In this document: piece by piece, positions 1 to 8,000 of the stretch
How the letters are laid out: every line of letters starts with the position of its first letter
Numbering within the stretch: the first letter of the stretch is position 1
Source: Curtobacterium sp. ER1/6
GTDB taxonomy: Bacteria; Actinomycetota; Actinomycetes; Actinomycetales; Microbacteriaceae
DNA: 64,000 nucleotides
NCBI RefSeq assembly: GCF_001742745.1
Contig: NZ_MJAK01000003.1
Location: 186,001-250,000, forward strand
Reading direction: 5' to 3'
Made by a program: the position numbers and the translations under genes
The notes under the pieces: model-generated
Databases searched by the model: none
The model's input: the letters and a program-made list of their open reading frames with translations, nothing else
What the model was told of the DNA's origin: nothing

Positions 1-35
1 GCGAGCTGCCGGGCATCACGAAGAGCTCCTGGTAG
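1..35 (+). CDS. rpsN: 30S ribosomal protein S14, C-terminal end (partial)
   Basis: Only the last ten codons are in the window, reading ELPGITKSSW and then TAG at 33-35. This matches the C-terminus of the long, zinc-ligand-free S14 (about 101 aa), whose actinobacterial forms end in GELPGVTKSSW-like tails. A strong hairpin follows directly. In related genomes this S14 often follows rpmB and rpmG, but the upstream genes lie outside the window. Identification rests on a short stretch, so confidence is moderate. Confidence 0.7.
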   Translation, partial: ELPGITKSSW

Positions 36-48
36 GCACCATCCCGCA

Positions 49-84
49 CGAACGCCCCGTCCCCTCCGAGGGACGGGGCGTTCG
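49..84 (+). terminator. Hairpin terminator after rpsN
   Basis: A perfect 15-bp inverted repeat (arms 49-63 and 70-84, core GCCCCGTCCC) with a 6-nt loop starts 14 nt after the rpsN stop. There is no long T tract, as is usual for high-GC actinobacteria. Confidence 0.8.
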
Positions 85-203
85 TCGTCCCCCGGGTCGC
101 TGAGCGGCCGTCACGATCGTCACATCCGTCACTCGGACCCCTCGGAACCCTCGACAAGCCCGGAAATCCGGGCGAGTCGGTCGTCCGCACACCCGCTGGC
201 TGG

Positions 204-209
204 TAGGTT
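204..209 (+). promoter_or_regulatory. Probable -10 box of the HU gene
   Basis: TAGGTT lies in the 244-bp gap before the HU gene and fits the TAnnnT pattern seen before many genes here. It would give a leader of about 115 nt. No clear -35 box is visible, and nothing else was recognised in the gap. Confidence 0.4.
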
Positions 210-329
210 CGCTGTCGGTTCCGCCCGGCGTGCTCGCCTGTGGAGCCACCACGTCCAGGGCACCCGCTCCGGGCGGGCGGGCGTCCCGAACGTCCCACCG
301 ACACTGCAAGAAGTCCGAGGAGGACATCC

Positions 330-617
330 ATGGCTGACAAGTCACTGAACCGCACCGAGCTCGTCGCTGCCGTCGCGCAGGAGTCCGGCCAGAGCCAGGC
401 CACCGTCAACGGCGTCGTCGACGCGCTGTTCAGCGTCGTCTCGTCGTCGGTCGCCGACGGCACCAAGGTCACCATCCCGGGCTGGATCGCCTTCGAGAAG
501 ACCCACCGCGCCGCGCGCACCGGTCGCAACCCGCAGACGGGTGACGCCATCGAGATCGCCGCGAGCGACTCGGTCAAGGTCAGCGCCGGCTCGAAGCTCA
601 AGGCTGCCGTCAAGTAG
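330..617 (+). CDS. hup: HU family DNA-binding protein
   Basis: A 95-aa nucleoid protein of the HU/IHF family, which binds and bends DNA as a dimer. The usual features are in order: an N-terminal helical dimerisation part starting NRTELVAAVA, the hinge around GWIAFEK (residues 50-57), and the DNA-binding arm motif RTGRNPQTG (residues 63-71). The C-terminus ends KLKAAVK and lacks the long Lys/Ala tail of mycobacterial HupB, so this is the short type. The ATG is preceded by GAGGAGG at a good distance. The gene is monocistronic, between two strong hairpins. Confidence 0.95.
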   Translation: MADKSLNRTELVAAVAQESGQSQATVNGVVDALFSVVSSSVADGTKVTIPGWIAFEKTHRAARTGRNPQTGDAIEIAASDSVKVSAGSKLKAAVK

Positions 618-635
618 GACCCCCGCAGCACCACC

Positions 636-665
636 CGGAAGGGACGGCCTCGGCCGTCCCTTCCG
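636..665 (+). terminator. Terminator of the HU gene
   Basis: A perfect 14-bp stem (arms 636-649 and 652-665, CGGAAGGGACGGCC) with a 2-nt loop is followed by TCGTT. It lies 19 nt after the HU stop codon. Confidence 0.85.
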
Positions 666-774
666 TCGTTCCCGGAGGACGTCACGGTCCACGGGCACCC
701 CTGCACGGCCGGGAGGCGCGGGTCACCGCCCACAGGTCGGCCCACCCGCGTGCCGTGGTCGGGCGGGCAGCGCC

Positions 775-780
775 TAGGCT
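775..780 (+). promoter_or_regulatory. -10 box for a leaderless transcript
   Basis: TAGGCT ends 6 nt before the GTG at 787, so transcription should begin at or next to the start codon. The same box and spacing recur before dcd (27475). Confidence 0.6.
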
Positions 781-786
781 TGTCGG

Positions 787-2748
787 GTGGACCGGATCGC
801 ACGCATCGCCGGCCCCGCCGTGCTGCTGCTCGTCGGGTTCGTCTCGCTCCTCGTCGCCCTCGTGATCGGCGGCGGGGCGGACCGTGCGCTCATCGCGGAC
901 CCCGGCGCCGTCGTGCGCTTCGGGCTGCCGATCGCGCGGCTCGTCGTCGACCTGTCCGCCGCCGCGACCATCGGCGGCCTGGCACTCACCGTCGTCGGAC
1001 TGTCCCGCAGCCGTCCGGAGTGGAACCGCGCGATCGACGTCGCCGCGGGTGCCGCCGGCGTCTGGACCGTGGCGGCTGCCGTCACCACCTTCTTCACGTT
1101 CCTGTCCGTCGCCGGGTCACCCGTCAGCATCGGCGAGCAGTTCGGCCAGTCGATGGGGGTGTTCCTCACCGGGACCGACCTCGGGACGGCCTGGCTCGTC
1201 TCCGTGCTCGTCGCGGCCGCGGTGACGGTGCTCTGCTTCGCCGTGCGCGGGCGCGGCATGGTCGCCCTCACCGCCGGTGTCGCCATGATCGGGCTCGTGC
1301 CGCTCGCGCAGCAGGGGCACGCCGCCGGCACCGCCAGCCACGACTCGGCCGTGACCGCGCTCGGGCTGCACCTCGTCGGCGCCGCGCTCTGGGTCGGCGG
1401 GCTGCTGCTCGTCGTCCTGCTGCGGAACGTCCTTCCCGGCGACCGGCTGCCGCTCGTCGTCGCGCGGTACTCGAGCATCGCGCTGGGGTGCTTCGTCCTC
1501 GTCGCGGTGTCGGGCACCGCCTCGGCGCAGATCCGCGTCGGAGCACTGTCGAACCTCGCGACGCCGTACGGGGTCCTCGTGCTCGTCAAGATCGCGGCGA
1601 TCGTCGGCATCGGGGTCCTCGGCGCCGTCCAGCGCCGCCGGGCCATCCGCGCGCTGACCGATGCGCCCGACCGGCGCGGCCCGTTCTGGACCCTGGTGCT
1701 CGTCGAGCTCGCGGTGATGGGGGTCGCCAGCGGGTTCGCCGCGGCACTCGGCCGCACGGCCACCCCCGCGGGCGAGGTCGCGCTGAGCAAGACGACGAAC
1801 CCGACGCCGGCCGAGCTCCTCACCGACGACCCGCTGCCCGCCGACCCGGGTGCGTGGGGCTGGCTGACCGCGTGGAACCTCGACCTGTTCTGGCTGATGG
1901 CCGCCGTGCTCGTGGCCGCCGCCTACACGGCCGGTGTCGTCCGGCTCCGCCGCCGTGGCGTCTCGTGGCCCGTCCACCGCACCGTCGCGGCGGCGATCGC
2001 CGTCGTGTCGCTCGTCCTGGCGACCTCCGGCTCGCTGCACACGTACGACCGCTTCCTCGTGTCGGCGAACGTCGGCGCACACGTGGTCCTCGGCCTGGTC
2101 GTCCCCGCGCTCGTCTGGGCTGCTGCACCGGTGCAGCTCGTCCGCGCCGCGGTGCACCGGCGCGACGACGACTCCACCGGCGTGCGGGAGTGGACCGGGC
2201 TGCTCGTCGACAACGGCGTGGTGCGGTACCTCGCTCAGCCGTTCCCGTCGTTCGTGCTGCTCGCCGCGGTCTGGTGGGGCCTCTACGCCACGCAGGTGCT
2301 CCGCTGGTCGGTGAGCGACCCGTCCGGACGCACCCTGGTGGACGTGGGGCTGCTGCTCGTCGGACTGCTGGCCGTGCCCACGCTCCTCACCCCGGTCGCC
2401 GCGGGCGCCCGGTCGGCCAGCACCGGTGCCGTCCTCGTGCGGGTCGCGGGCGCCGTCGTGGTCGCCGCCGGCACGGTCTCGCTCGGCATCGCGATGCAGG
2501 GGCCGCTCGGGCTGCTGCAGGCGTCCTGGTTCGGCGCGATGGGCCGCGAGTGGGGTCCCGCGCCGCTGGTCGACCAGGCCCGCGGCGGCGTCGTGCTCGT
2601 CGTCGCGGGAGTCCTGCTCGTCGTGACGGTCGTCGTCGTCGCGCTGGTGCGGCTGCGGCGCGACCGCGTCCGTCCCGGCGGCGTCGAGCGGGGACCGGAG
2701 TCACCGGCACCGGCACCGGCATCCGCGTCCGAGGCGGCGGCACGGTGA
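787..2748 (+). CDS. CopD-CtaG fusion membrane protein (copper / cytochrome oxidase assembly)
   Basis: A 653-aa polytopic protein. The N-terminal half (about residues 1-330) resembles the CopD copper-resistance domain, with the H-x7-ALWVGGLLL segment typical of CopD. The C-terminal half (about 360-630) resembles the caa3-type oxidase assembly factor CtaG. Such fusions are common in Actinobacteria and are thought to handle copper at the membrane. In the paralogue at 24153-26198 the CtaG part has the His cluster SSHMLQHM. Here the matching stretch reads NVGAHVVLG and keeps only one His, so copper handling may differ. The GTG start follows a leaderless -10 box. The stop overlaps the next gene by 4 bp. 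Confidence 0.85.
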   Translation: MDRIARIAGPAVLLLVGFVSLLVALVIGGGADRALIADPGAVVRFGLPIARLVVDLSAAATIGGLALTVVGLSRSRPEWNRAIDVAAGAAGVWTVAAAVTTFFTFLSVAGSPVSIGEQFGQSMGVFLTGTDLGTAWLVSVLVAAAVTVLCFAVRGRGMVALTAGVAMIGLVPLAQQGHAAGTASHDSAVTALGLHLVGAALWVGGLLLVVLLRNVLPGDRLPLVVARYSSIALGCFVLVAVSGTASAQIRVGALSNLATPYGVLVLVKIAAIVGIGVLGAVQRRRAIRALTDAPDRRGPFWTLVLVELAVMGVASGFAAALGRTATPAGEVALSKTTNPTPAELLTDDPLPADPGAWGWLTAWNLDLFWLMAAVLVAAAYTAGVVRLRRRGVSWPVHRTVAAAIAVVSLVLATSGSLHTYDRFLVSANVGAHVVLGLVVPALVWAAAPVQLVRAAVHRRDDDSTGVREWTGLLVDNGVVRYLAQPFPSFVLLAAVWWGLYATQVLRWSVSDPSGRTLVDVGLLLVGLLAVPTLLTPVAAGARSASTGAVLVRVAGAVVVAAGTVSLGIAMQGPLGLLQASWFGAMGREWGPAPLVDQARGGVVLVVAGVLLVVTVVVVALVRLRRDRVRPGGVERGPESPAPAPASASEAAAR

Positions 2749-4055
2749 GCATCGCGCTCAGCGCCGAGCAGCAGGCCGTCTTCGAGTACATCGAGCACAC
2801 CCGCGACCACGTCTTCATCACCGGACGTGCCGGTACCGGCAAGTCGACCCTCCTGAACCACCTGTCGTGGAACACCGGGAAGCAGGTCGTGATCTGCGCC
2901 CCGACCGGCGTCGCGGCGCTGAACGTCGGCGGGCAGACCATCCACTCGCTCTTCCGGCTGCCGATCGGGCTCATCGCCGACGCGGAACTCCGTCAGGGGC
3001 CGGAGACCCGCAAGCTCCTGAACACCATCGACACCCTGGTGATCGACGAGGTGTCGATGGTCAACGCCGACCTGCTCGACGCCATGGACCGTTCGCTCCG
3101 CAAGGCCCGCGGGCGGCAGTTCGAGGCCTTCGGCGGCGTGCAGGTGGTCATGTTCGGCGACCCGTACCAGCTCCCGCCCGTGCCGGGGGACGGCGACGAG
3201 CGCGCGTACTTCACCGACCACTACCGGTCCATGTGGTTCTTCGACGCGAAGGTCTGGCTCGAGACGGAGCTGCACATCGTCGAGCTGGCGACCGTGCACC
3301 GGCAGCGCGACGACGCCTTCGCCGCCATGCTCACGGCGGTCCGGCACGGCCGCGTGACGGCGGACGTGGCCGGACAGCTCAACACCGCGGGTGCGCGGCC
3401 GGCACCGGACGACGCGATCACGCTCGCGACCCGGAACGACACGGTGGCACGGATCAACAAGGCCGCGCTCGAGCGGCTGCCCGGCAAGGTCAAGACCGCC
3501 CGCGCCGACGTGAACGGCGACTTCGGCGGGCGGAACTTCCCCGCGGACGAGGCGCTCGAGCTGAAGCCCGGGGCGCACGTGATGTTCCTGCGCAACGACC
3601 CCGACCAGCGCTGGGTGAACGGCACGCTCGGCGTCGTCACGACGATCCGGGACACGGTGTGGGTCGACGTCGACGGGGAGTCCTTCGAGGTCCAGCCGTC
3701 GGTCTGGGAGAAGTTCAAGTACTCCTACGACCCGGACAAGAAGGAGCTCAAGAAGGACACCGTGGGGGAGTTCCAGCAGTTCCCGTTGCGGTTGGCCTGG
3801 GCCGTGACGATCCACAAGTCGCAGGGGAGCACCTACGACCGAGCTGTCGTCGACCTCGGCAACCGGGTGTTCAGCGCCGGACAGACCTACGTCGCGCTGT
3901 CACGCCTGACGTCGCTCGAGGGGCTGTACCTGACGCGACCGCTCCGGCCGCAGGACATCATCGTGGACCTGGACGTCCGGCGCTTCATGTCCGAGGCACC
4001 CCGGATCGTGGCGACCGAGCTCGAGGCCGCCCGGCCGCGCGACGCCGACGCCTGA
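2745..4055 (+). CDS. PIF1-type SF1 DNA helicase / AAA ATPase
   Basis: A 436-aa ATPase. Walker A is GRAGTGKST (residues 27-35), followed by the PIF1-like CAPTGVAALN motif (51-60). Walker B is IDEVSM (100-105). Further on are a GDPYQLPPV motif and the C-terminal motif AVTIHKSQGSTYDR, all typical of PIF1/RecD-like superfamily 1B helicases. A role in duplex or G-quadruplex unwinding follows from the family, not from anything special here. The GTG start overlaps the upstream TGA (GTGA), giving translational coupling to the CopD-CtaG gene. There is no obvious functional link between the two products. Confidence 0.88.
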   Translation: MSIALSAEQQAVFEYIEHTRDHVFITGRAGTGKSTLLNHLSWNTGKQVVICAPTGVAALNVGGQTIHSLFRLPIGLIADAELRQGPETRKLLNTIDTLVIDEVSMVNADLLDAMDRSLRKARGRQFEAFGGVQVVMFGDPYQLPPVPGDGDERAYFTDHYRSMWFFDAKVWLETELHIVELATVHRQRDDAFAAMLTAVRHGRVTADVAGQLNTAGARPAPDDAITLATRNDTVARINKAALERLPGKVKTARADVNGDFGGRNFPADEALELKPGAHVMFLRNDPDQRWVNGTLGVVTTIRDTVWVDVDGESFEVQPSVWEKFKYSYDPDKKELKKDTVGEFQQFPLRLAWAVTIHKSQGSTYDRAVVDLGNRVFSAGQTYVALSRLTSLEGLYLTRPLRPQDIIVDLDVRRFMSEAPRIVATELEAARPRDADA

Positions 4056-4204
4056 CGCCCGGCCGGCTCCGGACGCCCGGCCGGCTCCGCCGAGCGGGCA
4101 CCATCCGGCGCGCCCGGTGCCCTCGGGCGACGAGTCCTGCCCAGTGGACGACCAGCACACGGCGTGTCCTGCCCGCTCGGCGCACCCCGCACCGCCCGGC
4201 ACGA

Positions 4205-4240
4205 CGACGCCCCGCCCACCCAGAGGTGGACGGGGCGTCG
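4205..4240. terminator. Bidirectional terminator
   Basis: Inverted repeat with outer arms CGACGCCCCG (4205-4214) and CGGGGCGTCG (4231-4240) plus an inner 5-bp extension after one mismatch. It lies between the convergent helicase and DUF4383 genes and can serve both. Upstream, GACGCCCGGCCGGCTCC is directly repeated near 4060-4090. Confidence 0.7.
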
Positions 4241-4252
4241 AGGACGGTACGG

Positions 4253-4702
4253 TCAGGCGCGCGCGGCCGCCCGCAGCGCCCGGACGTTCTCGCGGTCCGC
4301 ACCGAACGCGGTGAGGAGCAGCACCACACCGACGATCGCGTGGAAGAGGTTGTCGGCGAACGTCAGGGCGAACACGTTGGCCGAGGTACTGCCCAACGCG
4401 AAGCCGTAGACGGCCATGACGACGAGCACGACCCCGACGAGCCGGTTGCCGTTCCGGGAACCGATGGTGGTGCCGAGTCCGGTGACGAGGAGCACGACGG
4501 CGAGCAGCACCCACAGCAGGCACAGCGCCGGGTTCACGCCGAACGCGTTCCAGAGCATGCCGCCCTCACGGCTGAAGAAGCCCGGGTCACCGTCCGCGGC
4601 GAAGAAGAAGCCGAGGAAGCCCCAGAGCGCCAGGAGCGATCCGGCGGTCAGGGCGAGTGCCCGGTTCGGCGACGCCGTGATGCTCGGTTCCTTGATGGCC
4701 AC
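4253..4702 (-). CDS. DUF4383 family membrane protein
   Basis: A 149-aa protein with four predicted membrane helices, including LALTAGSLLALWGFLGFF and LVGVVLVVMAVYGFALG. It resembles the DUF4383 family of small actinobacterial membrane proteins of unknown function. I chose the GTG at 4702 because AGGAGGAG stands 7 nt upstream. The reading frame stays open further upstream over the promoter region of the divergent PAP2 gene and could encode a longer form, but no better start is visible there. Confidence 0.75.
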   Translation of the reverse strand: MAIKEPSITASPNRALALTAGSLLALWGFLGFFFAADGDPGFFSREGGMLWNAFGVNPALCLLWVLLAVVLLVTGLGTTIGSRNGNRLVGVVLVVMAVYGFALGSTSANVFALTFADNLFHAIVGVVLLLTAFGADRENVRALRAAARA

Positions 4703-4910
4703 TTCGGTCTCCTCCTGGTACAGGGTGGTGGCACCGGTCGGGCCGGCGACGGGAGCCGGTGCGTCCGCCCGTGGTGCACGGGCGGTGCGGCCGTCGGATC
4801 CGGAGGTCGCTGACCCCTGGTTCACAGGCGCGGACCGGCGGACCAACGGTATCGTGTCGGACCCCGACCGTCCGAATCGCAGCCGCGGCACGAGACGGAC
4901 GAGGAGCCCG

Positions 4911-5837
4911 ATGATCGCCACGCCGAGGAGGACCACGCCGGTGACCCGCACGCCCGAACGCACGGCACCCGAGTCGCGTGGACCGAGTGTCTCGCGACGG
5001 ATGCGGTGGGCGCTGCTGGCAGCTCTGGGGTTCGTGATCGTGCCTCTCGTCTACGCCGCCGCCGTGTTGACGCCGATCGGGCAGCGGGTCGAGGACGCCG
5101 CACTGGGCGGGGTCCGGGAGTCCGACCTGTTCGGGTCGGACACTGCGCTCAACGTCATCTCGGTGCCGGTCATCCTGTTGCTGGTGGTCGTCATCGCCGC
5201 CGTGGGTCTCGCTCGTCGCCGTCTCGCCGTGGGGCTCGGAGCGGGGGTCGTGGTGCTCGCCTCGGCGGCCACCTCGACGCTCGTCAAGCGTATCGCCGAG
5301 CGCCCGGAGATCGCCGAGTCGACGACGCCCAACTCCTTCCCGTCGGGGCACGCCACGATCGCCCTGGCCGCGCTGTTCGCCGTGCTGTTGGTGACACCGC
5401 GACGGTTCCGCCCCCTGGTGACGCTGGTCGGGACGGGGTACGCCGTGTTCGTCGCGAACCAGACCGTCGTGTACGGGTGGCACCGGGTGAGCGACATCGT
5501 CGGGGCCTGCGCGATCGCGCTCTTCTGGCTCGGGCTCGTCCGTGCGGTCGGACCACGCGTCGACCGGGGAGAGCGCGGCGACCGGGACGGCCGACTGGGT
5601 CCCCGGCGCGCGGTGACGGTGGTGCTCCTCCTCGCCACCGGCGTCACGCTCCTGGTCGGCGTGGTGGCGCTGGTCGTGGCGGTGGCCCAGCTCGCCGACG
5701 TGCACGGGGCCGTCCTGGTCGCGGGACGGATGGCCTCGAGTGCGAGCGTGCTGGCGGTCGTGACCGTGGTCTGGATCGCCGACGGGATGCACCACGCGGC
5801 GCAGACCGACGTCGCGGCCCTGCCACCGCGCGGCTGA
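4911..5837 (+). CDS. PAP2 superfamily membrane phosphatase
   Basis: About 308 aa with several membrane helices. It carries the phosphatidic acid phosphatase type 2 signature: KRIAERP (a short form of motif 1), then FPSGHAT (motif 2) and YGWHRVSD (motif 3) with the catalytic His residues. Likely substrates are lipid phosphates such as phosphatidic acid, PGP or undecaprenyl pyrophosphate. Motif 1 has K-x4-RP instead of the usual K-x6-RP. The start could also be the GTG at 4941, which has AGGAGG 9 nt upstream. The ATG at 4911 has GAGGAG only 4 nt upstream. Divergent from the DUF4383 gene. Confidence 0.85.
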   Translation: MIATPRRTTPVTRTPERTAPESRGPSVSRRMRWALLAALGFVIVPLVYAAAVLTPIGQRVEDAALGGVRESDLFGSDTALNVISVPVILLLVVVIAAVGLARRRLAVGLGAGVVVLASAATSTLVKRIAERPEIAESTTPNSFPSGHATIALAALFAVLLVTPRRFRPLVTLVGTGYAVFVANQTVVYGWHRVSDIVGACAIALFWLGLVRAVGPRVDRGERGDRDGRLGPRRAVTVVLLLATGVTLLVGVVALVVAVAQLADVHGAVLVAGRMASSASVLAVVTVVWIADGMHHAAQTDVAALPPRG

Positions 5838-5903
5838 ACCGCCGAGGAGCGCGTCCGCACTGGCGGGAATGCCTCCCGCTGCGCTACGTTGTACCCGGCA
5901 AGT

Positions 5904-5919
5904 CGATGCAAACGCATCG
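5904..5919. promoter_or_regulatory. Perfect palindrome, probable operator
   Basis: CGATGC-AAAC-GCATCG is a perfect 6-bp inverted repeat 60 bp before the monooxygenase start. It looks like a repressor site. No adjacent regulator gene claims it. Confidence 0.45.
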
Positions 5920-5979
5920 AAACGGACGGCCAGCGACAGCAGCCAGCGACGAGCGGCCAGCAGCCAGGAGGCGTGCACC

Positions 5980-7119
5980 ATGCAGTTCGGGATCTTCACC
6001 GTCAGCGACGTCACGACGGACCCCACCACCGGGACGACCCCGGACGACACCACGCGCGTGAAGGACATCCTCACGATCGCCGAGCACGCCGACCAGGCCG
6101 GCCTCGACGTCTTCGCGACCGGCGAGCACCACAACCCGCCCTTCGTCGCCTCGAGCCCGACGACGATGCTCGGCTACCTGGCCGGGCGGACGAAGCACAT
6201 CACCCTGTCGACCAGCACCACGCTCGTCACCACGAACGACCCGGTGCGCATCGCCGAGGAGTACGCGATGCTCCAGGTGATCAGCGACGGCCGGATGGAC
6301 CTCATGATGGGCCGCGGCAACACGGGCCCGGTCTACCCGTGGTTCGGGCAGGACATCCGCCAGGGCGTCAACCTGGCCATCGAGAACTACGCGCTCATCC
6401 GACAGCTGTGGGAGAACGACGTCGTCGACTGGCAGGGGCGGTTCCGCACGCCGCTGCAGGGCTTCACCTCGACCCCGCGTCCGCTCGACGGTGTCCCGCC
6501 GTTCGTCTGGCACGGGTCGATCCGCACGCCCGAGATCGCCGAGCAGGCCGCGTACTACGGAGACGGCTTCCTCCACAACAACATCTTCTGGCCGATCCAG
6601 CACACCGAGCAGATGGTCGGCCTGTACCGCCAGCGCTTCGAGCACTACGGGCACGGCACCGCCGACCAGGCGATCGTCGGGCTCGGCGGCCAGTTCTTCG
6701 CGCGGAAGAACTCGCAGGACGCGTGGGACGAGTTCCGCCCGTACTTCGACAACGCCCCGGTCTACGGACACGGCCCGTCGATGGAGGACTTCACCGCCCA
6801 GACGCCGCTGACCGTCGGTTCGCCGCAGCAGGTCATCGACCGGTACGCCGCGATGAAGGACCACGTCGGGCACTACCAGCGCCAGCTGTTCCTCGTCGAC
6901 CACGCGGGCCTGCCCCTCAAGACGGTCCTCGAGCAGATCGACATCCTCGCCGAGGACATCGTCCCCGAGCTCCGGAAGATCAACGAGGCGGACCGCCCGG
7001 CACACGTGCCGTCGGACCCGCCGTCGCACGCGGACCGCGTGGCCGCCGCGCTCGCCGCAGGGACCGCGGGCAGCGACCACGTCGCGGCCGAGGACGAGTT
7101 CACGGGAGCGTCCGTCTGA
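5980..7119 (+). CDS. LLM-class flavin-dependent monooxygenase
   Basis: A 379-aa luciferase-like TIM-barrel enzyme. Typical stretches are the N-terminal MQFGIFTVSD, GEHHNPPF (residues 48-55), and GRMDLMMGRGNTGP in the FMN-binding region. The family oxidises organic substrates with reduced flavin and O2; the substrate here cannot be told from sequence. It resembles the CE1758-type subgroup of corynebacteria. The ATG follows AGGAGG by 7 nt. The 30-40 C-terminal residues are Ala/Asp-rich and probably disordered. Monocistronic: a palindrome stands upstream and a 22-bp hairpin downstream. Confidence 0.88.
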   Translation: MQFGIFTVSDVTTDPTTGTTPDDTTRVKDILTIAEHADQAGLDVFATGEHHNPPFVASSPTTMLGYLAGRTKHITLSTSTTLVTTNDPVRIAEEYAMLQVISDGRMDLMMGRGNTGPVYPWFGQDIRQGVNLAIENYALIRQLWENDVVDWQGRFRTPLQGFTSTPRPLDGVPPFVWHGSIRTPEIAEQAAYYGDGFLHNNIFWPIQHTEQMVGLYRQRFEHYGHGTADQAIVGLGGQFFARKNSQDAWDEFRPYFDNAPVYGHGPSMEDFTAQTPLTVGSPQQVIDRYAAMKDHVGHYQRQLFLVDHAGLPLKTVLEQIDILAEDIVPELRKINEADRPAHVPSDPPSHADRVAAALAAGTAGSDHVAAEDEFTGASV

Positions 7120-7132
7120 TCTCGTGACCGAT

Positions 7133-7180
7133 GACGGACGGGAGGCGCGGTGCCAGCCGGCACCGCGCCTCCCGTCCGTC
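7133..7180. terminator. REP-like hairpin, bidirectional terminator
   Basis: A perfect 22-bp stem (arms 7133-7154 and 7159-7180) with a 4-nt AGCC loop. It is the best copy in the window of the repeat family with arm GGACGGGAGGCGCG. It lies between the convergent monooxygenase and SMR genes. Confidence 0.9.
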
Positions 7181-7210
7181 TCGGCGTGTGACGGGATGCC
7201 GAGCCTCGCC

Positions 7211-7597
7211 TCAGCGGACGGGACTCGCGTCCTCGCCGCGCGAAGGTGTCCGCAGAGACGAGCCTCGGGGTGCCGCCGGCCGGGCCGGCACCAGCTTCAG
7301 GCCGACCACGCAGCCGACGATCCCCGCGATGAAGAGCAGGCGCAGGACCGTGACCGGCTCGGCGCCCGTCGCCATCCCCCAGAGGACCGTGAGGGCCGCG
7401 CCGGTACCGGTCCAGACCGCGTACGCGGTGCTGATCGGGATGTGCTTGAGGACGTAGCCGAACGCGACCAGGCTCACGACGATGGTGACCGCGAACAGCG
7501 CCGTCGGACCCGGCACGGTGAAGCCGTCGCTCGCGCCGAGGGCGGTGGCCCACACGGTCTCGAGCGTGGCGCTGACGAACAGGACGAACCACGCCAC
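7211..7597 (-). CDS. SMR family efflux protein, subunit 2
   Basis: A 128-aa four-helix small multidrug resistance protein with the essential Glu at residue 13 (SATLETVW) and the helix-3 stretch TAYAVWTGTGAALTV. The last 25 or so residues are a charged extension. It starts with GTG one base after the stop of the other SMR gene (7599-7913). Adjacent SMR pairs usually form heterodimers whose subunits insert in opposite orientations, and that is the likely arrangement here. Substrates are probably cationic drugs or guanidinium-type compounds. Confidence 0.88.
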   Translation of the reverse strand: MAWFVLFVSATLETVWATALGASDGFTVPGPTALFAVTIVVSLVAFGYVLKHIPISTAYAVWTGTGAALTVLWGMATGAEPVTVLRLLFIAGIVGCVVGLKLVPARPAAPRGSSLRTPSRGEDASPVR

Positions 7598-7598
7598 C

Positions 7599-7913
7599 TC
7601 AGCTCACCACCTTGAGGCCGACGACACAGGCGACCAGGCCGAGCACGAGGGCGATGCGGGTGAGCGAGGCGGCCTCCTGTCGGCGGAGGATCGCGACGAC
7701 GACCGTCAGGGACGCCCCGATGCCGACCCACACCGCGTAGGCCGTACCGACCGGGATCGCCTTCATGGCGAACGCGAGTCCGACCATGCTGAGCACCATG
7801 CCGGCGACGAACACGATCGTCGGCACCACCTTCCTGAACCCGTTCGACGCGCTCAGTGCGGTGGCCCACACCGCTTCGAGCACGCCGGACAGGACGAGCA
7901 CCACCCAGGCCAC
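7599..7913 (-). CDS. SMR family efflux protein, subunit 1
   Basis: A 104-aa, four-helix SMR protein with the essential Glu at residue 13 (SGVLEAVW) and the motif TAYAVWVGIGASLTV. It is the first gene of the efflux pair. The GTG start has a GAGGAG box 5 nt upstream. It is divergent from a TetR regulator across 87 bp that hold two matching palindromes, so repression by that TetR protein and release by a pump substrate is the natural reading. Confidence 0.88.
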   Translation of the reverse strand: MAWVVLVLSGVLEAVWATALSASNGFRKVVPTIVFVAGMVLSMVGLAFAMKAIPVGTAYAVWVGIGASLTVVVAILRRQEAASLTRIALVLGLVACVVGLKVVS

Positions 7914-7929
7914 GAGGCTCCTCTCGGTA

Positions 7930-7949
7930 AGTCGCACGGGCGTGCGACT
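7930..7949. promoter_or_regulatory. TetR operator, copy 1
   Basis: AGTCGCACG-GG-CGTGCGACT is a perfect 9-bp inverted repeat just upstream of the SMR operon. A second, nearly identical copy lies 43 bp away. Confidence 0.7.
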
Positions 7950-7972
7950 CTTGCCGGACCGACGGTAGCACG

Positions 7973-7992
7973 AGTCGCACGAGCGTGCGAGT
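7973..7992. promoter_or_regulatory. TetR operator, copy 2
   Basis: AGTCGCACG-AG-CGTGCGAGT matches copy 1 with one arm mismatch. It overlaps the likely -10 (GAGTAT, 7989-7994) of the leaderless tetR transcript, which suggests autorepression. Confidence 0.7.
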
Positions 7993-8000
7993 ATGGGTCG

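Noticed and set aside
750-4055. A 1101-aa open frame across the CopD-CtaG gene into the helicase
   Set aside because: Its first 665 codons are Arg-rich shadow translation of the CopD-CtaG gene; the helicase proper starts at the GTG at 2745, overlapping the upstream stop.
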